This document shows positions 35,021-44,295 of a stretch of 64,000 nt of DNA, piece by piece (within the stretch, counting starts at the first letter, position 1; each line of letters begins with the position of its first letter). A model generated the notes under the pieces. The model worked only from the letters and a program-made list of their open reading frames with translations. It was not told the origin of the DNA and did no database searches. A program made the position numbers and the translations under genes. This stretch comes from Maccoyibacter intestinihominis (lineage in GTDB: Bacteria; Bacillota; Clostridia; Lachnospirales; Lachnospiraceae), in the NCBI RefSeq assembly GCF_040096355.1, contig NZ_JBBMEX010000004.1, forward strand, positions 148,360-212,359, in the 5' to 3' direction.

Positions 35021-35077
35021 AGGTGTCTCCTTTCGTATACGGGGTATCTGCTTTATATGGTTATGATTGAACTATGA

Positions 35078-36526
35078 TCATCTCTCAAAGTCTCCGCGGA
35101 TGTCCTCTTTTGGCGGTTCCATCGGATATTTTCCTGTAAAGCATCCTTTACAGATGGACAATCCGTTGACTAATTCTTCTAATCTTGGAATCTCTAAATA
35201 GCCTAGGGAATCCGCACCGATCACATCCCGGATCTCTTCTATCGTCCGGTTATAGGCGATCAGCTGCTCTCTTTCCGGAATATCGGTTCCAAAATAACAA
35301 GGCCATAAGAATGGCGGGGAGGAAATCCGTACATGTACTTCTGTTGCCCCTGCATCCCTTAGCATACGCACGATACGGTCAGAGGTTGTTCCTCGCACAA
35401 TGGAATCGTCTATCATGATGACTCGTTTTCCATCTACTGCCTCTTTTAGGACATTCAGCTTGATCTTTACACTGGATTCGCGGTTGCTCTGTTTTGGCTT
35501 GATAAAGGTTCTTCCGACATAGCCATTTTTTACAAATGCCGTTCCATAAGGGATTCCCGATTCCATGGCATATCCAAGTGCTGCCGCATTTCCCGATTCC
35601 GGCACGCCTACGACTAAGTCTGCCTCTACCGGTGAATCCATTGCTAAAAATCTGCCTGCTTTAATTCTGGAATCATAGACTCCGATCCCATCGATCTGGC
35701 TGTCCGGTCTTGCAAAATAAATATATTCAAAAATACAACGTGCCTGTCTTTCTTTCTCTAAACACATCGTGGTATCGGATACGATTCCTTTTTCCGGCGT
35801 GATCGTAACCACCTCACCCGGCAGCACATCACGGACAAATTCTGCTCCGAGTGTGTCTAAGGCACAGCTTTCCGATGTTAAAATATAGGCATTGTCTCTT
35901 TTTCCGATACAGAGCGGTTTAAATCCATATGGATCTCTTGCGCCGATCAGTTTTCTGGGACTCATGACAACCAGTGCAAAAGCCCCCTGAATCTTTTGTG
36001 CTGCTCTTCGCACTGCTTCTTCTACGTTATCGGAATTAAGGCGTTCCCTTGCGATATGATAAGCAATGACCTCTGAATCGATCGTTGTCTGGAAAATCGC
36101 TCCGGTATACTCTAATTCTCTGCGAAGCTCATTTGCATTGATCAGATTTCCGTTGTGAGCTAATCCTAAGGTTCCCTTCACATAGTTCAACACCAATGGC
36201 TGTGCATTCTCTCGTGTGGAGGCTCCGGCTGTAGAATAGCGGACATGACCGACTCCGATATCTCCTTTCATGGACTCTAAAATATCCTGAGTAAAGACTT
36301 CATTCACCAGTCCCATATCCTTATGTGTGGTCACTTTTCCTTTTGGTCCGTCTGTCTTGCTGACTGCAATACCACAGCTCTCCTGTCCGCGGTGCTGCAA
36401 TGCAAATAAACCATAATAGATTGTGGATGCCACATCATGTCCATCAAAATCATACATTCCAAAGACGCCACATTCCTCATGCAGATCATCCCACGGTGTA
36501 TTTTTTTCTAATTCTTTATTCTTCAT
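35078..36526 (-). CDS. purF: Amidophosphoribosyltransferase
   Basis: A 482-residue enzyme that makes phosphoribosylamine from PRPP and glutamine, the first committed step of purine synthesis. Eighteen residues precede the nucleophile Cys19 (ECGVFG) and are presumably removed by processing. The PRPP loop is VIMIDDSIVRGTTS. Cysteines in RCIFEYIYFARP, WPCYFG and SICKGC match the [4Fe-4S] ligands of the Bacillus-type enzyme, so it is probably oxygen-sensitive. Confidence 0.96.
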   Translation of the reverse strand: MKNKELEKNTPWDDLHEECGVFGMYDFDGHDVASTIYYGLFALQHRGQESCGIAVSKTDGPKGKVTTHKDMGLVNEVFTQDILESMKGDIGVGHVRYSTAGASTRENAQPLVLNYVKGTLGLAHNGNLINANELRRELEYTGAIFQTTIDSEVIAYHIARERLNSDNVEEAVRRAAQKIQGAFALVVMSPRKLIGARDPYGFKPLCIGKRDNAYILTSESCALDTLGAEFVRDVLPGEVVTITPEKGIVSDTTMCLEKERQARCIFEYIYFARPDSQIDGIGVYDSRIKAGRFLAMDSPVEADLVVGVPESGNAAALGYAMESGIPYGTAFVKNGYVGRTFIKPKQSNRESSVKIKLNVLKEAVDGKRVIMIDDSIVRGTTSDRIVRMLRDAGATEVHVRISSPPFLWPCYFGTDIPEREQLIAYNRTIEEIRDVIGADSLGYLEIPRLEELVNGLSICKGCFTGKYPMEPPKEDIRGDFER

Positions 36527-36604
36527 AAAGTTTTAACCTTTCACTACCCGGCTGTCTTTAGACCACCGGTATTCTTCTTACTGCCTGTAATTCTCTATGC
36601 AGAA

Positions 36605-37483
36605 TTAATCGAATTTTGTACCAGTCAGCAATTCATAAGCCTCTTTATATTTGTCTACGGTTTTTATGACAACTTCTTCCGGCAGCAGATAATCATTGTC
36701 CGGATTTGCTTTTAACCAGTCTCTGACAAACTGTTTGTCAAAGGATGGCTGGGATTTTCCTGCTTCATATCCCTCTAATGGCCAGAATCTGGAGCTGTCC
36801 GGTGTGAGCATTTCATCTCCAAGCACTACGTTTCCGTTCTCGTCTAAACCGAACTCAAACTTGGTATCTGCAATGATAATGCCTTTGCTCAACGCATACT
36901 CTGCACATTTTTTATACAATGCAATGGTACAGTCCTTGATCTGGTTTGCGTAGTCCGCACCTTTTCCCGGATAGATTTCCTCTAAAATCTCTACACTTCT
37001 TTCAAAGGATATATTTTCATCATGCAGTCCGATCTCTGCTTTGGTACTTGGTGTATAGATCGGCTCCGGCAGCTTGTCTGACTCTTTTAAGCCCTCCGGT
37101 AATGTAATCCCGCAGACTGTTCCGTTTTCCTTATAACTCTCCCATCCGCTTCCTGTAATATATCCGCGCACGATGCACTCGATCGGAAGCATCTCTAACT
37201 TCTTGCACATCATGCTGTTTCCGTCAAATTTTTCCTGCTGGAAAAATTCCGGCATATCTTTCACATCAACGGAAAGCATATGGTTTGGTACGATATCTTT
37301 CGTAAAATCAAACCAGAACTTAGACATCTGTGTTAAGATCGCACCCTTTTGGGTAATCTGATTCTTCAAAATGTGGTCAAATGCTGAGATTCTGTCTGTC
37401 GCTGTGATAATGAGGCTTTCTCCGATATCATATACCTCGCGTACTTTTCCTTCTTTAATTGGCAAAAATTCCTGTGTACTCAT
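36605..37483 (-). CDS. purC: Phosphoribosylaminoimidazole-succinocarboxamide synthase
   Basis: A 292-residue SAICAR synthase. It has the KEGKVREVYDIG nucleotide-binding start, the IECIVRGYITGSGW motif and the DTKFEFG catalytic segment. The ATG at 37483 is preferred because GGAGG stands 5 bases before it; the longer reading begins inside the ribosome binding site. It heads the purC-purF-purB cluster. Confidence 0.96.
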   Translation of the reverse strand: MSTQEFLPIKEGKVREVYDIGESLIITATDRISAFDHILKNQITQKGAILTQMSKFWFDFTKDIVPNHMLSVDVKDMPEFFQQEKFDGNSMMCKKLEMLPIECIVRGYITGSGWESYKENGTVCGITLPEGLKESDKLPEPIYTPSTKAEIGLHDENISFERSVEILEEIYPGKGADYANQIKDCTIALYKKCAEYALSKGIIIADTKFEFGLDENGNVVLGDEMLTPDSSRFWPLEGYEAGKSQPSFDKQFVRDWLKANPDNDYLLPEEVVIKTVDKYKEAYELLTGTKFD

Positions 37484-37543
37484 GTCGTCCTCCATTTTCT
37501 ATGCTTTCCATAACTTAAACTCTGTTTACATACTACAGAAAAA

Positions 37544-37573
37544 ATTATAATACAGGGCGTTTTGGAAAGTCAA
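37544..37573 (-). promoter_or_regulatory. purC promoter
   Basis: TTGACT (37568-37573) and TATAAT (37544-37549) have an 18-bp spacer. I see no purine riboswitch core in the 274-bp gap between purC and gpmI. Confidence 0.65.
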
Positions 37574-37681
37574 CGGATTTGACCGGAGTTGTGTTTTTCC
37601 GGGTGTAGAAAATTCTGATATTTTTATTAGTTTTTTTGTGTAATTTCTTCCATTTATAAGTTGTGCTAATAACCACGTTAT

Positions 37682-37731
37682 AAAAAACCCTGAAACTCCA
37701 AAACCATTTCGGGATTTTGAAATTCCAGGGT
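37682..37731 (-). terminator. Terminator after gpmI
   Basis: An imperfect stem of about 19 bp (ACCCTG at one end, CAGGGT at the other) is followed by T6 on the minus strand. Confidence 0.8.
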
Positions 37732-37769
37732 CTGCTTTTCATCCGATATATTTTTGACGATCGATCGTC

Positions 37770-39311
37770 TTATTTTTTGATCAACAGGGATTTTCCGGTC
37801 ATCTCTGCCGGCTGTTTCATTCCCATGGTCTCGATCAGAGTTGGTACGATATCTGCTAAGCATCCGCCATCTCTTAAGGTATATGCAGGATCATAGTTTA
37901 CTAAGATAAATGGTACCTGATTGGTGGTATGTGCGGTAAACGGAGCACCTGTCTCGTAGTCGATCAACTGCTCTGCATTTCCGTGGTCTGCACAAATGAA
38001 CATTACACCATCGACTTCTTTGATCGCCTCTACTGCTTTTCCGACACATTCATCTACTGCTTCTACCGCCTTAATCGCAGCTTCTTCTACTCCGGTATGA
38101 CCTACCATATCCGGGTTTGCAAAGTTGATGATGATAACATCATATTTATCGGAACGGATGGCTGTTGTCAATTTATCGCATACTTCGTAAGCACTCATCT
38201 CCGGTTTTAAGTCATAGGTAGCAACCTTTGGAGAGTTTACTAAGATTCTGTCTTCTCCCTCATTCGGTTCTTCTACACCACCGTTGAAGAAGAAAGTTAC
38301 ATGTGCGTATTTTTCTGTCTCTGCAATACGGGCCTGTGTCATATGATTTGCTGCAAGCCACTCACCGAATGTATTGGTTACGGCAACCTTCGGGAATGCC
38401 ACAAATTTATTCGGGATCGTCGGATCATAATCGGTAAAGCATACAAAGGTTGTCTTAATTCTTGCACCTCTGTCAAATCCCTTGAAATCATCATCGCAGA
38501 AGCATCTGGTGATCTCTCTTGCACGGTCCGGGCGGAAGTTGAAGAAAACAACAGAATCGTTATCTTTAATAGTTGCAACCGGAGCACCGTTTTCCATAAC
38601 TACGGTTGGTTTTACGAACTCATCTGTCTCATCTTTGTCATAGGACTGCTGAATTGCTTCCGGTCCACTTGCAGCGGTCTGTCCCTCGCCTTTTGTCAGT
38701 GCATCATATGCTAATTTTACACGGTCATAGTTGTTATCTCTGTCCATTGCATAGTAGCGTCCGGAAACAGATGCGATCTTACCCACGCCGATCTTTTTCA
38801 TTTCATCCTCTAATGCAATTGCAAAATCTTTTCCGCTTGCAGGCGGTGTATCACGTCCGTCTAAGAAGCAGTGTACATATACATTGGATAATCCGTTTCT
38901 CTTTGCTAACTCTAATAAGCCATAGAGGTGTGTATTGTGGCTATGTACACCACCATCGGATAAGAGTCCGAAGAAATGAAGGTCACTGTTATTTTTCTTG
39001 CAGTTTTCTACTGCTTTTAAAAGTGCTTCATTCTCAAAGAAAGTTCCTTCTTCAATATCTTTGGTGATTCTTGTAAGCTCCTGATATACAATACGTCCTG
39101 CTCCCATGTTCAGATGTCCTACTTCTGAATTACCCATCTGTCCATCCGGAAGTCCTACTGCTAAGCCGCTGGCATTACCTCTTACAAACGGATACTCTTT
39201 CATCAGTTTGTCCATGACCGGAGTCTTTGCCTCTGCTACTGCATTTCCTTTTGTGGTCTTATTCAGACCATATCCATCTAAAATCATTAATACGGTTGGT
39301 TTTTTACTCAT
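37770..39311 (-). CDS. gpmI: 2,3-bisphosphoglycerate-independent phosphoglycerate mutase
   Basis: A 513-residue, probably manganese-dependent enzyme that interconverts 3- and 2-phosphoglycerate. It has LMILDGYG at the N-terminus, the catalytic serine in GNSEVGHLNMGAG, DGRDTPP and the C-terminal CADHGNAE metal site. GAGGA precedes the ATG at 39311; the longer reading adds eight residues and lacks support. Confidence 0.96.
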   Translation of the reverse strand: MSKKPTVLMILDGYGLNKTTKGNAVAEAKTPVMDKLMKEYPFVRGNASGLAVGLPDGQMGNSEVGHLNMGAGRIVYQELTRITKDIEEGTFFENEALLKAVENCKKNNSDLHFFGLLSDGGVHSHNTHLYGLLELAKRNGLSNVYVHCFLDGRDTPPASGKDFAIALEDEMKKIGVGKIASVSGRYYAMDRDNNYDRVKLAYDALTKGEGQTAASGPEAIQQSYDKDETDEFVKPTVVMENGAPVATIKDNDSVVFFNFRPDRAREITRCFCDDDFKGFDRGARIKTTFVCFTDYDPTIPNKFVAFPKVAVTNTFGEWLAANHMTQARIAETEKYAHVTFFFNGGVEEPNEGEDRILVNSPKVATYDLKPEMSAYEVCDKLTTAIRSDKYDVIIINFANPDMVGHTGVEEAAIKAVEAVDECVGKAVEAIKEVDGVMFICADHGNAEQLIDYETGAPFTAHTTNQVPFILVNYDPAYTLRDGGCLADIVPTLIETMGMKQPAEMTGKSLLIKK

Positions 39312-39374
39312 ACTCAATTCCTCTTTTCTTATCACTTTCAGACTTATCTTAAAACAAATCTACACATTTTTCAA

Positions 39375-40796
39375 CTACTTCGATAAATTTGTTACATATC
39401 CTTCTTCATCTATGGAAACATCCTTTGAAAGTCCCCGCATAAAATCCAAAACCTCTGTCCTCTGGCTTCCATCGGTCAGGAGTCTGGTCCTCGTTCCCGA
39501 CTGGATACATGGCAAAAACCGCAAACGGATACTTCCGTCTTTTTGTATCCGCACCTGTGCTACTCCGGTATCTAAGGTCTTGTTATTAAACCAGAAATTT
39601 CCCAGACTGTAGAGAACCGGTACGTCCTCTATATAAGCAATTCCCTGTAAACAATGTGTGTGTCCTCCAATGATCACATCGGCTCCTGCACTTACAAATG
39701 CTTCCGCTAATTCCTTCTGGTCTGCTCCATAGGAATGATTTCCTTCCGTTCCCCAGTGCGGATATGCAATGACAATATCACTGTTACTCTTTGCTTTTCG
39801 GATCACTTCCGTAAATTTGTCAGGTTTTAAGGTCTTTAACACTCCGGGACTGTCTTTCGTTGCTTCTTTTGTATAGGAATACGAACGTTCTATCTGTGTT
39901 GCAGCTACTATTGCAATTTTTCTGCCATTTGCAATAAAATAAACAATTTTTTCTGCTTCTTCTAAATTCCTGCCGGCTCCCACATAGGGTATCTGTGCCT
40001 GCTCTAGTGTATCCATTGTATCTAACAGTGCTTCTTCTCCATAATCATAAACATGATTATTTGCAAGGGAAACAATATCCGCACCAAGCTGCTGTAACAC
40101 TTCCACGCGGGATGGCGCCGCCCGGAACGTATATGCCTTTCCGGCTAACGGTGTTCCTCTGTTACTATAGGTAAATTCGTTGTTGATCAGCAAAATATCC
40201 GCACTTTGCAGTTCTAACATTAGATCGGATGACAGACAATCATAAATGCCATCTGGCTGTCTGTCCATAAATACGGTCGTAGACCAGCCCTCCGACAGAT
40301 TGATGTCTCCGGTAAAATCCAACACGGTCTCTTCCCCTGCACATTCTTTGTCATAGATATTTTCTAACAGTTCAGACTGATATCCGGTATCCTGGCAATA
40401 GTAGACCCAGAGCACCTGCATCGTATTGCCGGTCAATGTATACCATATATTCGGATCCTGATTTTCCTTTTCTACTTCATCTGCTACTTTTTTTAATGTC
40501 TCATCTCCATATTTAGAATGAAACCATGCCAAAAAATTTTCATCGATCGGACGATTACTGATAAATTCTTTCTGGCATTTTTCTAAAATTGTATCATATT
40601 CTGTCTGCAGATCTGACCTTGCTCCTGCTTCCTGTTCCTTGTCAGCTTCTGCCTTCTGCCCATCTGCCTGTGCAGTTGTCTGCTTCGTATCTTCATTTTT
40701 TTGTTTTAAGTACCATGTTCCTGCAAAATATCCTGTTGCTAAGATCACAAGAAGGATACTTAAAATGATCCCTGCCTTTTGAAGCCTTCGTTTCAT
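39375..40796 (-). CDS. CapA-family metallophosphatase-like membrane protein
   Basis: A 473-residue protein with one N-terminal membrane anchor (about residues 10-28) and a charged linker to about 60. The CapA/PgsA-like domain begins near VLDFTGDINLSEG and has SLANNHVYDYG, YPHWGTEGNH and IIGGHTHCLQG, typical of the metallophosphoesterase fold. CapA proteins take part in poly-gamma-glutamate or other surface-polymer synthesis, but capB and capC are absent, so the function is open. It lies between gpmI and tpiA on the same strand. Confidence 0.85.
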   Translation of the reverse strand: MKRRLQKAGIILSILLVILATGYFAGTWYLKQKNEDTKQTTAQADGQKAEADKEQEAGARSDLQTEYDTILEKCQKEFISNRPIDENFLAWFHSKYGDETLKKVADEVEKENQDPNIWYTLTGNTMQVLWVYYCQDTGYQSELLENIYDKECAGEETVLDFTGDINLSEGWSTTVFMDRQPDGIYDCLSSDLMLELQSADILLINNEFTYSNRGTPLAGKAYTFRAAPSRVEVLQQLGADIVSLANNHVYDYGEEALLDTMDTLEQAQIPYVGAGRNLEEAEKIVYFIANGRKIAIVAATQIERSYSYTKEATKDSPGVLKTLKPDKFTEVIRKAKSNSDIVIAYPHWGTEGNHSYGADQKELAEAFVSAGADVIIGGHTHCLQGIAYIEDVPVLYSLGNFWFNNKTLDTGVAQVRIQKDGSIRLRFLPCIQSGTRTRLLTDGSQRTEVLDFMRGLSKDVSIDEEGYVTNLSK

Positions 40797-40840
40797 AGGT
40801 TCCTCTCAAGTTTCTTTTCTCTGCGTTTGTCTTTAACTGT

Positions 40841-40872
40841 AATAAGCAGCGATGTAAACACCGCTGCTTATC
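40841..40872 (-). terminator. Hairpin between tpiA and the capA-like gene
   Basis: AAGCAGCG pairs with CGCTGCTT around a 10-nt loop. The tract after it on the minus strand is not a clean T run, so termination may be partial. Confidence 0.5.
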
Positions 40873-40892
40873 ATGATATATCATCGTTATGA

Positions 40893-41642
40893 TTATTTGT
40901 AGTTTACGATCTTACCAAAGTCAGCTTTGAGGGATGCTCCTCCAACTAAACCACCGTCAATGTCAGGTTTTGCAAATAACTCTGCTGCATTTCCTGCATT
41001 TACAGATCCGCCGTACTGGATACGGATCTCTGCTGCTGTTGCATCATCATATACTTCTGCGATGCATGCACGGATTGCTGCACATACTTCTTCTGCCTGA
41101 TCAGATGTAGCTGTCTCGCCTGTTCCGATAGCCCAGATTGGCTCGTAAGCGATTACTGCTTTCTTAGCCTGATCTGCTGTTACATCCTGGAATGCGATCT
41201 TGATCTGCATACGGATCCAGTCAATGTAGATACCCTGTTTTCTCTGTGTTAAAGACTCACCGCAGCAGATGATCGGTGTAATACCATGCTCAAATGCTTT
41301 TAATACTTTTTTGTTTACAGTCTCATCTGTCTCTGCAAAGTATTCTCTTCTCTCGGAATGTCCTAATACAACGTATTTTACGCCTGCATCTACTAACATG
41401 TTTGGAGCGATCTCTCCTGTGTATGCTCCGCTCTCCTCAAAGTACATGTTCTCAGCACCAATGTTGATGTTTGTACCTTTTGCAGCTTCCATAGCCGGGA
41501 TGATGTCGATAGCAGGTACGCAGAATACTACGTCTACGTCATCATTTTTTACTAATGGAGTTAACTCCTTTACTAATGCTACTGCCTCGCTTGGAGTCTT
41601 GTTCATTTTCCAGTTACCTGCAATAATTTTCTTTCTTGCCAT
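40893..41642 (-). CDS. tpiA: Triose-phosphate isomerase
   Basis: A 249-residue TIM barrel. It has the active-site Asn and Lys in GNWKMNK, the electrophilic histidine in GHSERR, and the catalytic glutamate with the flexible loop in AYEPIWAIGTG. The start at 41642 follows AAGGAG; the upstream extension in the same frame lacks support. It follows pgk. Confidence 0.97.
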   Translation of the reverse strand: MARKKIIAGNWKMNKTPSEAVALVKELTPLVKNDDVDVVFCVPAIDIIPAMEAAKGTNINIGAENMYFEESGAYTGEIAPNMLVDAGVKYVVLGHSERREYFAETDETVNKKVLKAFEHGITPIICCGESLTQRKQGIYIDWIRMQIKIAFQDVTADQAKKAVIAYEPIWAIGTGETATSDQAEEVCAAIRACIAEVYDDATAAEIRIQYGGSVNAGNAAELFAKPDIDGGLVGGASLKADFGKIVNYK

Positions 41643-41727
41643 TGTTTTATTCTCCTTTTTTGTATGTATTGATCCTATAAAAAACAAGGAAGTTCGTTCT
41701 TCACTACATTTGAACTTACGAAATATC

Positions 41728-42936
41728 CTATTTATCGTTCGCTGCTGCTACACCCGGAAGCTCTTTTCCTTCTAAGAACTCTAAGGAAGCTCCACCACCT
41801 GTTGAGATATGGGTCATCTTGTCACCAAATCCTAACTGGTTTACTGCTGCTGCGGAATCACCACCACCGATGATGGTTGTTGCATCTGTCTCAGCTAATG
41901 CTTTTGCTACTGCAATTGTTCCTGCTGCAAGTGTCGGGTTCTCAAATACACCCATCGGTCCGTTCCATACAACAGTCTTAGCAGATTTTACTGCATCTGC
42001 ATATAATTTTGCTGTCTCTGTTCCGATGTCTAAACCTTCCATATCTGCCGGGATTGAATCTGCCGGTACTACTTTTACATCGATCGGTGCATCGATCGGA
42101 TCAGGGAATCCTGCTGCAATGGTTGTATCAATTGGAAGTAATAATTTCTTACCAAGCTTCTCAGCTTTTTCCATCATTTCTTTACAATAATCAATCTTGC
42201 TGTCATCTGCTAAAGATAATCCGATCTCTTTTCCCTGTGCTTTTAAGAATGTGTAAGCCATACCACCACCGATGATCAGGGTATCACATTTCTCAAGTAA
42301 GTTAGAGATAACGTTTAATTTATCTGCTACTTTTGCACCACCTAAGATCGCTACGAAAGGTCTTACCGGATTCTCTACTGCATTTCCTAAGAAATCGATC
42401 TCTTTCTGCATCAGATATCCAACAACTGCTGTATCTACTAATTCAGCCACACCTACGTTAGAGCAGTGTGCTCTATGAGCTGTACCGAATGCATCGTTTA
42501 CAAATACATCACAGATAGAAGCAAGGTCTTTTGAGAAAGCCTCTCCATTCTTTGTCTCTTCTGCTCTGTAACGTGTATTCTCTAAAAGGATGATGTCTCC
42601 ATCTTTCATTGCCTCTACGGCTGCTCTTGCATTTGGTCCTACTACTTCGTTATCTGCTGCAAATTTTACTTCCTGTCCTAATAACTCGGAAAGTCTTACT
42701 GCTACAGGTGCTAAAGATAACTCTGGTTTTGGCTCTCCCTTTGGTTTTCCTAAGTGGGAGCAAAGAATTACTTTTCCGCCATCCGCTACTAATTTTTTGA
42801 TCGTAGGAAGTGCTGCTACTAAACGGTTCTCGTCTGTGATCTTTCCATCTTTTAATGGTACGTTAAAATCACAACGGCAAAGAACACGAAGTCCCTTTAC
42901 ATTAATATCATCTACTGATTTTTTGTTTAATCCCAT
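41728..42936 (-). CDS. pgk: Phosphoglycerate kinase
   Basis: A 402-residue glycolytic kinase. It has VLCRCDFNVPLKDG at the N-terminus, the SHLGKPKG substrate segment, VAILGGAKVADK at the hinge and the GGGDSAAA nucleotide loop near the C-terminus. It lies between gap and tpiA, with a terminator-like hairpin upstream. Confidence 0.97.
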   Translation of the reverse strand: MGLNKKSVDDINVKGLRVLCRCDFNVPLKDGKITDENRLVAALPTIKKLVADGGKVILCSHLGKPKGEPKPELSLAPVAVRLSELLGQEVKFAADNEVVGPNARAAVEAMKDGDIILLENTRYRAEETKNGEAFSKDLASICDVFVNDAFGTAHRAHCSNVGVAELVDTAVVGYLMQKEIDFLGNAVENPVRPFVAILGGAKVADKLNVISNLLEKCDTLIIGGGMAYTFLKAQGKEIGLSLADDSKIDYCKEMMEKAEKLGKKLLLPIDTTIAAGFPDPIDAPIDVKVVPADSIPADMEGLDIGTETAKLYADAVKSAKTVVWNGPMGVFENPTLAAGTIAVAKALAETDATTIIGGGDSAAAVNQLGFGDKMTHISTGGGASLEFLEGKELPGVAAANDK

Positions 42937-43002
42937 TTTTATTTTCCTCCTGGATATTGTTATGTACGTTTACCGAAATCTGAAACCTTATCTCCGTAAA
43001 CG

Positions 43003-43035
43003 AAAAAAATGAGTCCGGCCCTTTAAAGACCGGAC
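43003..43035 (-). terminator. Terminator-like hairpin between gap and pgk
   Basis: GTCCGG pairs with CCGGAC, followed by T7 on the minus strand. It probably lowers pgk-tpiA expression relative to gap rather than separating them fully. Confidence 0.78.
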
Positions 43036-43069
43036 CCATGTTGAGTCTTTTTTACTCTGGTATCAATAC

Positions 43070-44086
43070 TTATGCTAACTCTGAGAAGTATTTGATTGTA
43101 CGAACCATCTGAGATGTATAGCTGTTCTCATTGTCATACCATGAAACAACCTGTACTTCGTATAAATCATCAGAAATAGGATTTACCATTGTCTGAGTTG
43201 CATCGAATAAAGAACCAAATCTCATTCCTACGATATCGGAAGATACGATCTCATCCTCGTTGTATCCGAAGGATTCATTTGCTGCTGCTTTCATAGCTGC
43301 ATTGATGTCTTCTTTTGTTACACCAGCTTTTTTAACAACTGCTGTTAAGATTGTTGTAGAACCTGTTGGTGTAGGAACACGCTGTGCAGAACCGATTAAT
43401 TTTCCGTTTAACTCTGGGATAACTAATCCGATTGCTTTTGCAGCACCTGTGCTGTTAGGAACGATGTTAACTGCTGCTGCACGGGATCTTCTTAAATCAC
43501 CTTTTCTCTGTGGTCCGTCTAATGTCATCTGATCACCTGTGTAAGCGTGGATTGTGCACATGATACCGGACTGGATCGGTGCAAATTTGTTTAATGCATC
43601 TGCCATTGGTGCTAAGCAGTTTGTTGTACAAGAAGCTGCTGAGATGATTGTATCAGAAGCTTTTAATGTCTCGTGGTTTGTGTTGTATACGATTGTTGGA
43701 AGATCGTTACCTGCTGGAGCAGAAATAACAACTTTACGAGCACCTGCATTGATGTGTGCCTGTGCTTTTTCTTTGGATGTATAGAATCCGGAGCACTCTA
43801 ATACAACGTCAACTTTTAATTCACCCCATGGGCAATTGTTTGCATCTGGGAATGCGTAGATTTTGATTTCTTTTCCATCAACTGTGATAGAATCTTCTCC
43901 AGCTGTTACTGTGTCAGCTTTCTCATATTTTCCCTGAGAAGAATCATATTTTAACAAGTGTGCTAACATTTTAGGGCTTGTTAAATCGTTGATTGCTACT
44001 ACTTCGTATCCTTCTGCACCGAACATCTGTCTGAATGCAAGACGACCAATACGGCCAAAACCATTGATTGCTACTCTTACTGCCAT
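43070..44086 (-). CDS. gap: Glyceraldehyde-3-phosphate dehydrogenase
   Basis: A 338-residue NAD-dependent enzyme. It has the Rossmann start NGFGRIGRLAFR and catalytic Cys153 in SAASCTTNCLAP. NDL at about residues 33-35 fits NAD specificity. It is the first gene of the gap-pgk-tpiA block, behind a good promoter and an AGGAGG site. Confidence 0.97.
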   Translation of the reverse strand: MAVRVAINGFGRIGRLAFRQMFGAEGYEVVAINDLTSPKMLAHLLKYDSSQGKYEKADTVTAGEDSITVDGKEIKIYAFPDANNCPWGELKVDVVLECSGFYTSKEKAQAHINAGARKVVISAPAGNDLPTIVYNTNHETLKASDTIISAASCTTNCLAPMADALNKFAPIQSGIMCTIHAYTGDQMTLDGPQRKGDLRRSRAAAVNIVPNSTGAAKAIGLVIPELNGKLIGSAQRVPTPTGSTTILTAVVKKAGVTKEDINAAMKAAANESFGYNEDEIVSSDIVGMRFGSLFDATQTMVNPISDDLYEVQVVSWYDNENSYTSQMVRTIKYFSELA

Positions 44087-44156
44087 TTCTTATTCCTCCT
44101 AGAAATTTTGAATGAAATTTTTTCTTACTTTTGAGCTAGCTTGCCCAACTACTGAT

Positions 44157-44185
44157 ATTTTAACTAATTCTTAGAAAAATTTCAA
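44157..44185 (-). promoter_or_regulatory. gap promoter
   Basis: TTGAAA (44180-44185) and TAAAAT (44157-44162) have a 17-bp spacer. Confidence 0.65.
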
Positions 44186-44254
44186 GGGTATTTCGTATCT
44201 TTGTTAAACTTTTCACTATTTTTTTACACATATTGGATTTTGTATAAGAATTCA

Positions 44255-44280
44255 GGGGCAAAAACTACCGTTTTGCCCCC
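44255..44280 (-). terminator. Terminator-like hairpin after the secreted CHAP-like gene
   Basis: GGGGCAAAA pairs with TTTTGCCCC. The tract after it on the minus strand is AT-rich but not a pure T run. Confidence 0.55.
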
Positions 44281-44295
44281 AGTATTGTTTCACTT

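Noticed and set aside
37484..37769. Purine or PRPP riboswitch upstream of the pur genes
   Set aside because: No conserved riboswitch core could be recognised; the gap holds a promoter and the gpmI terminator.
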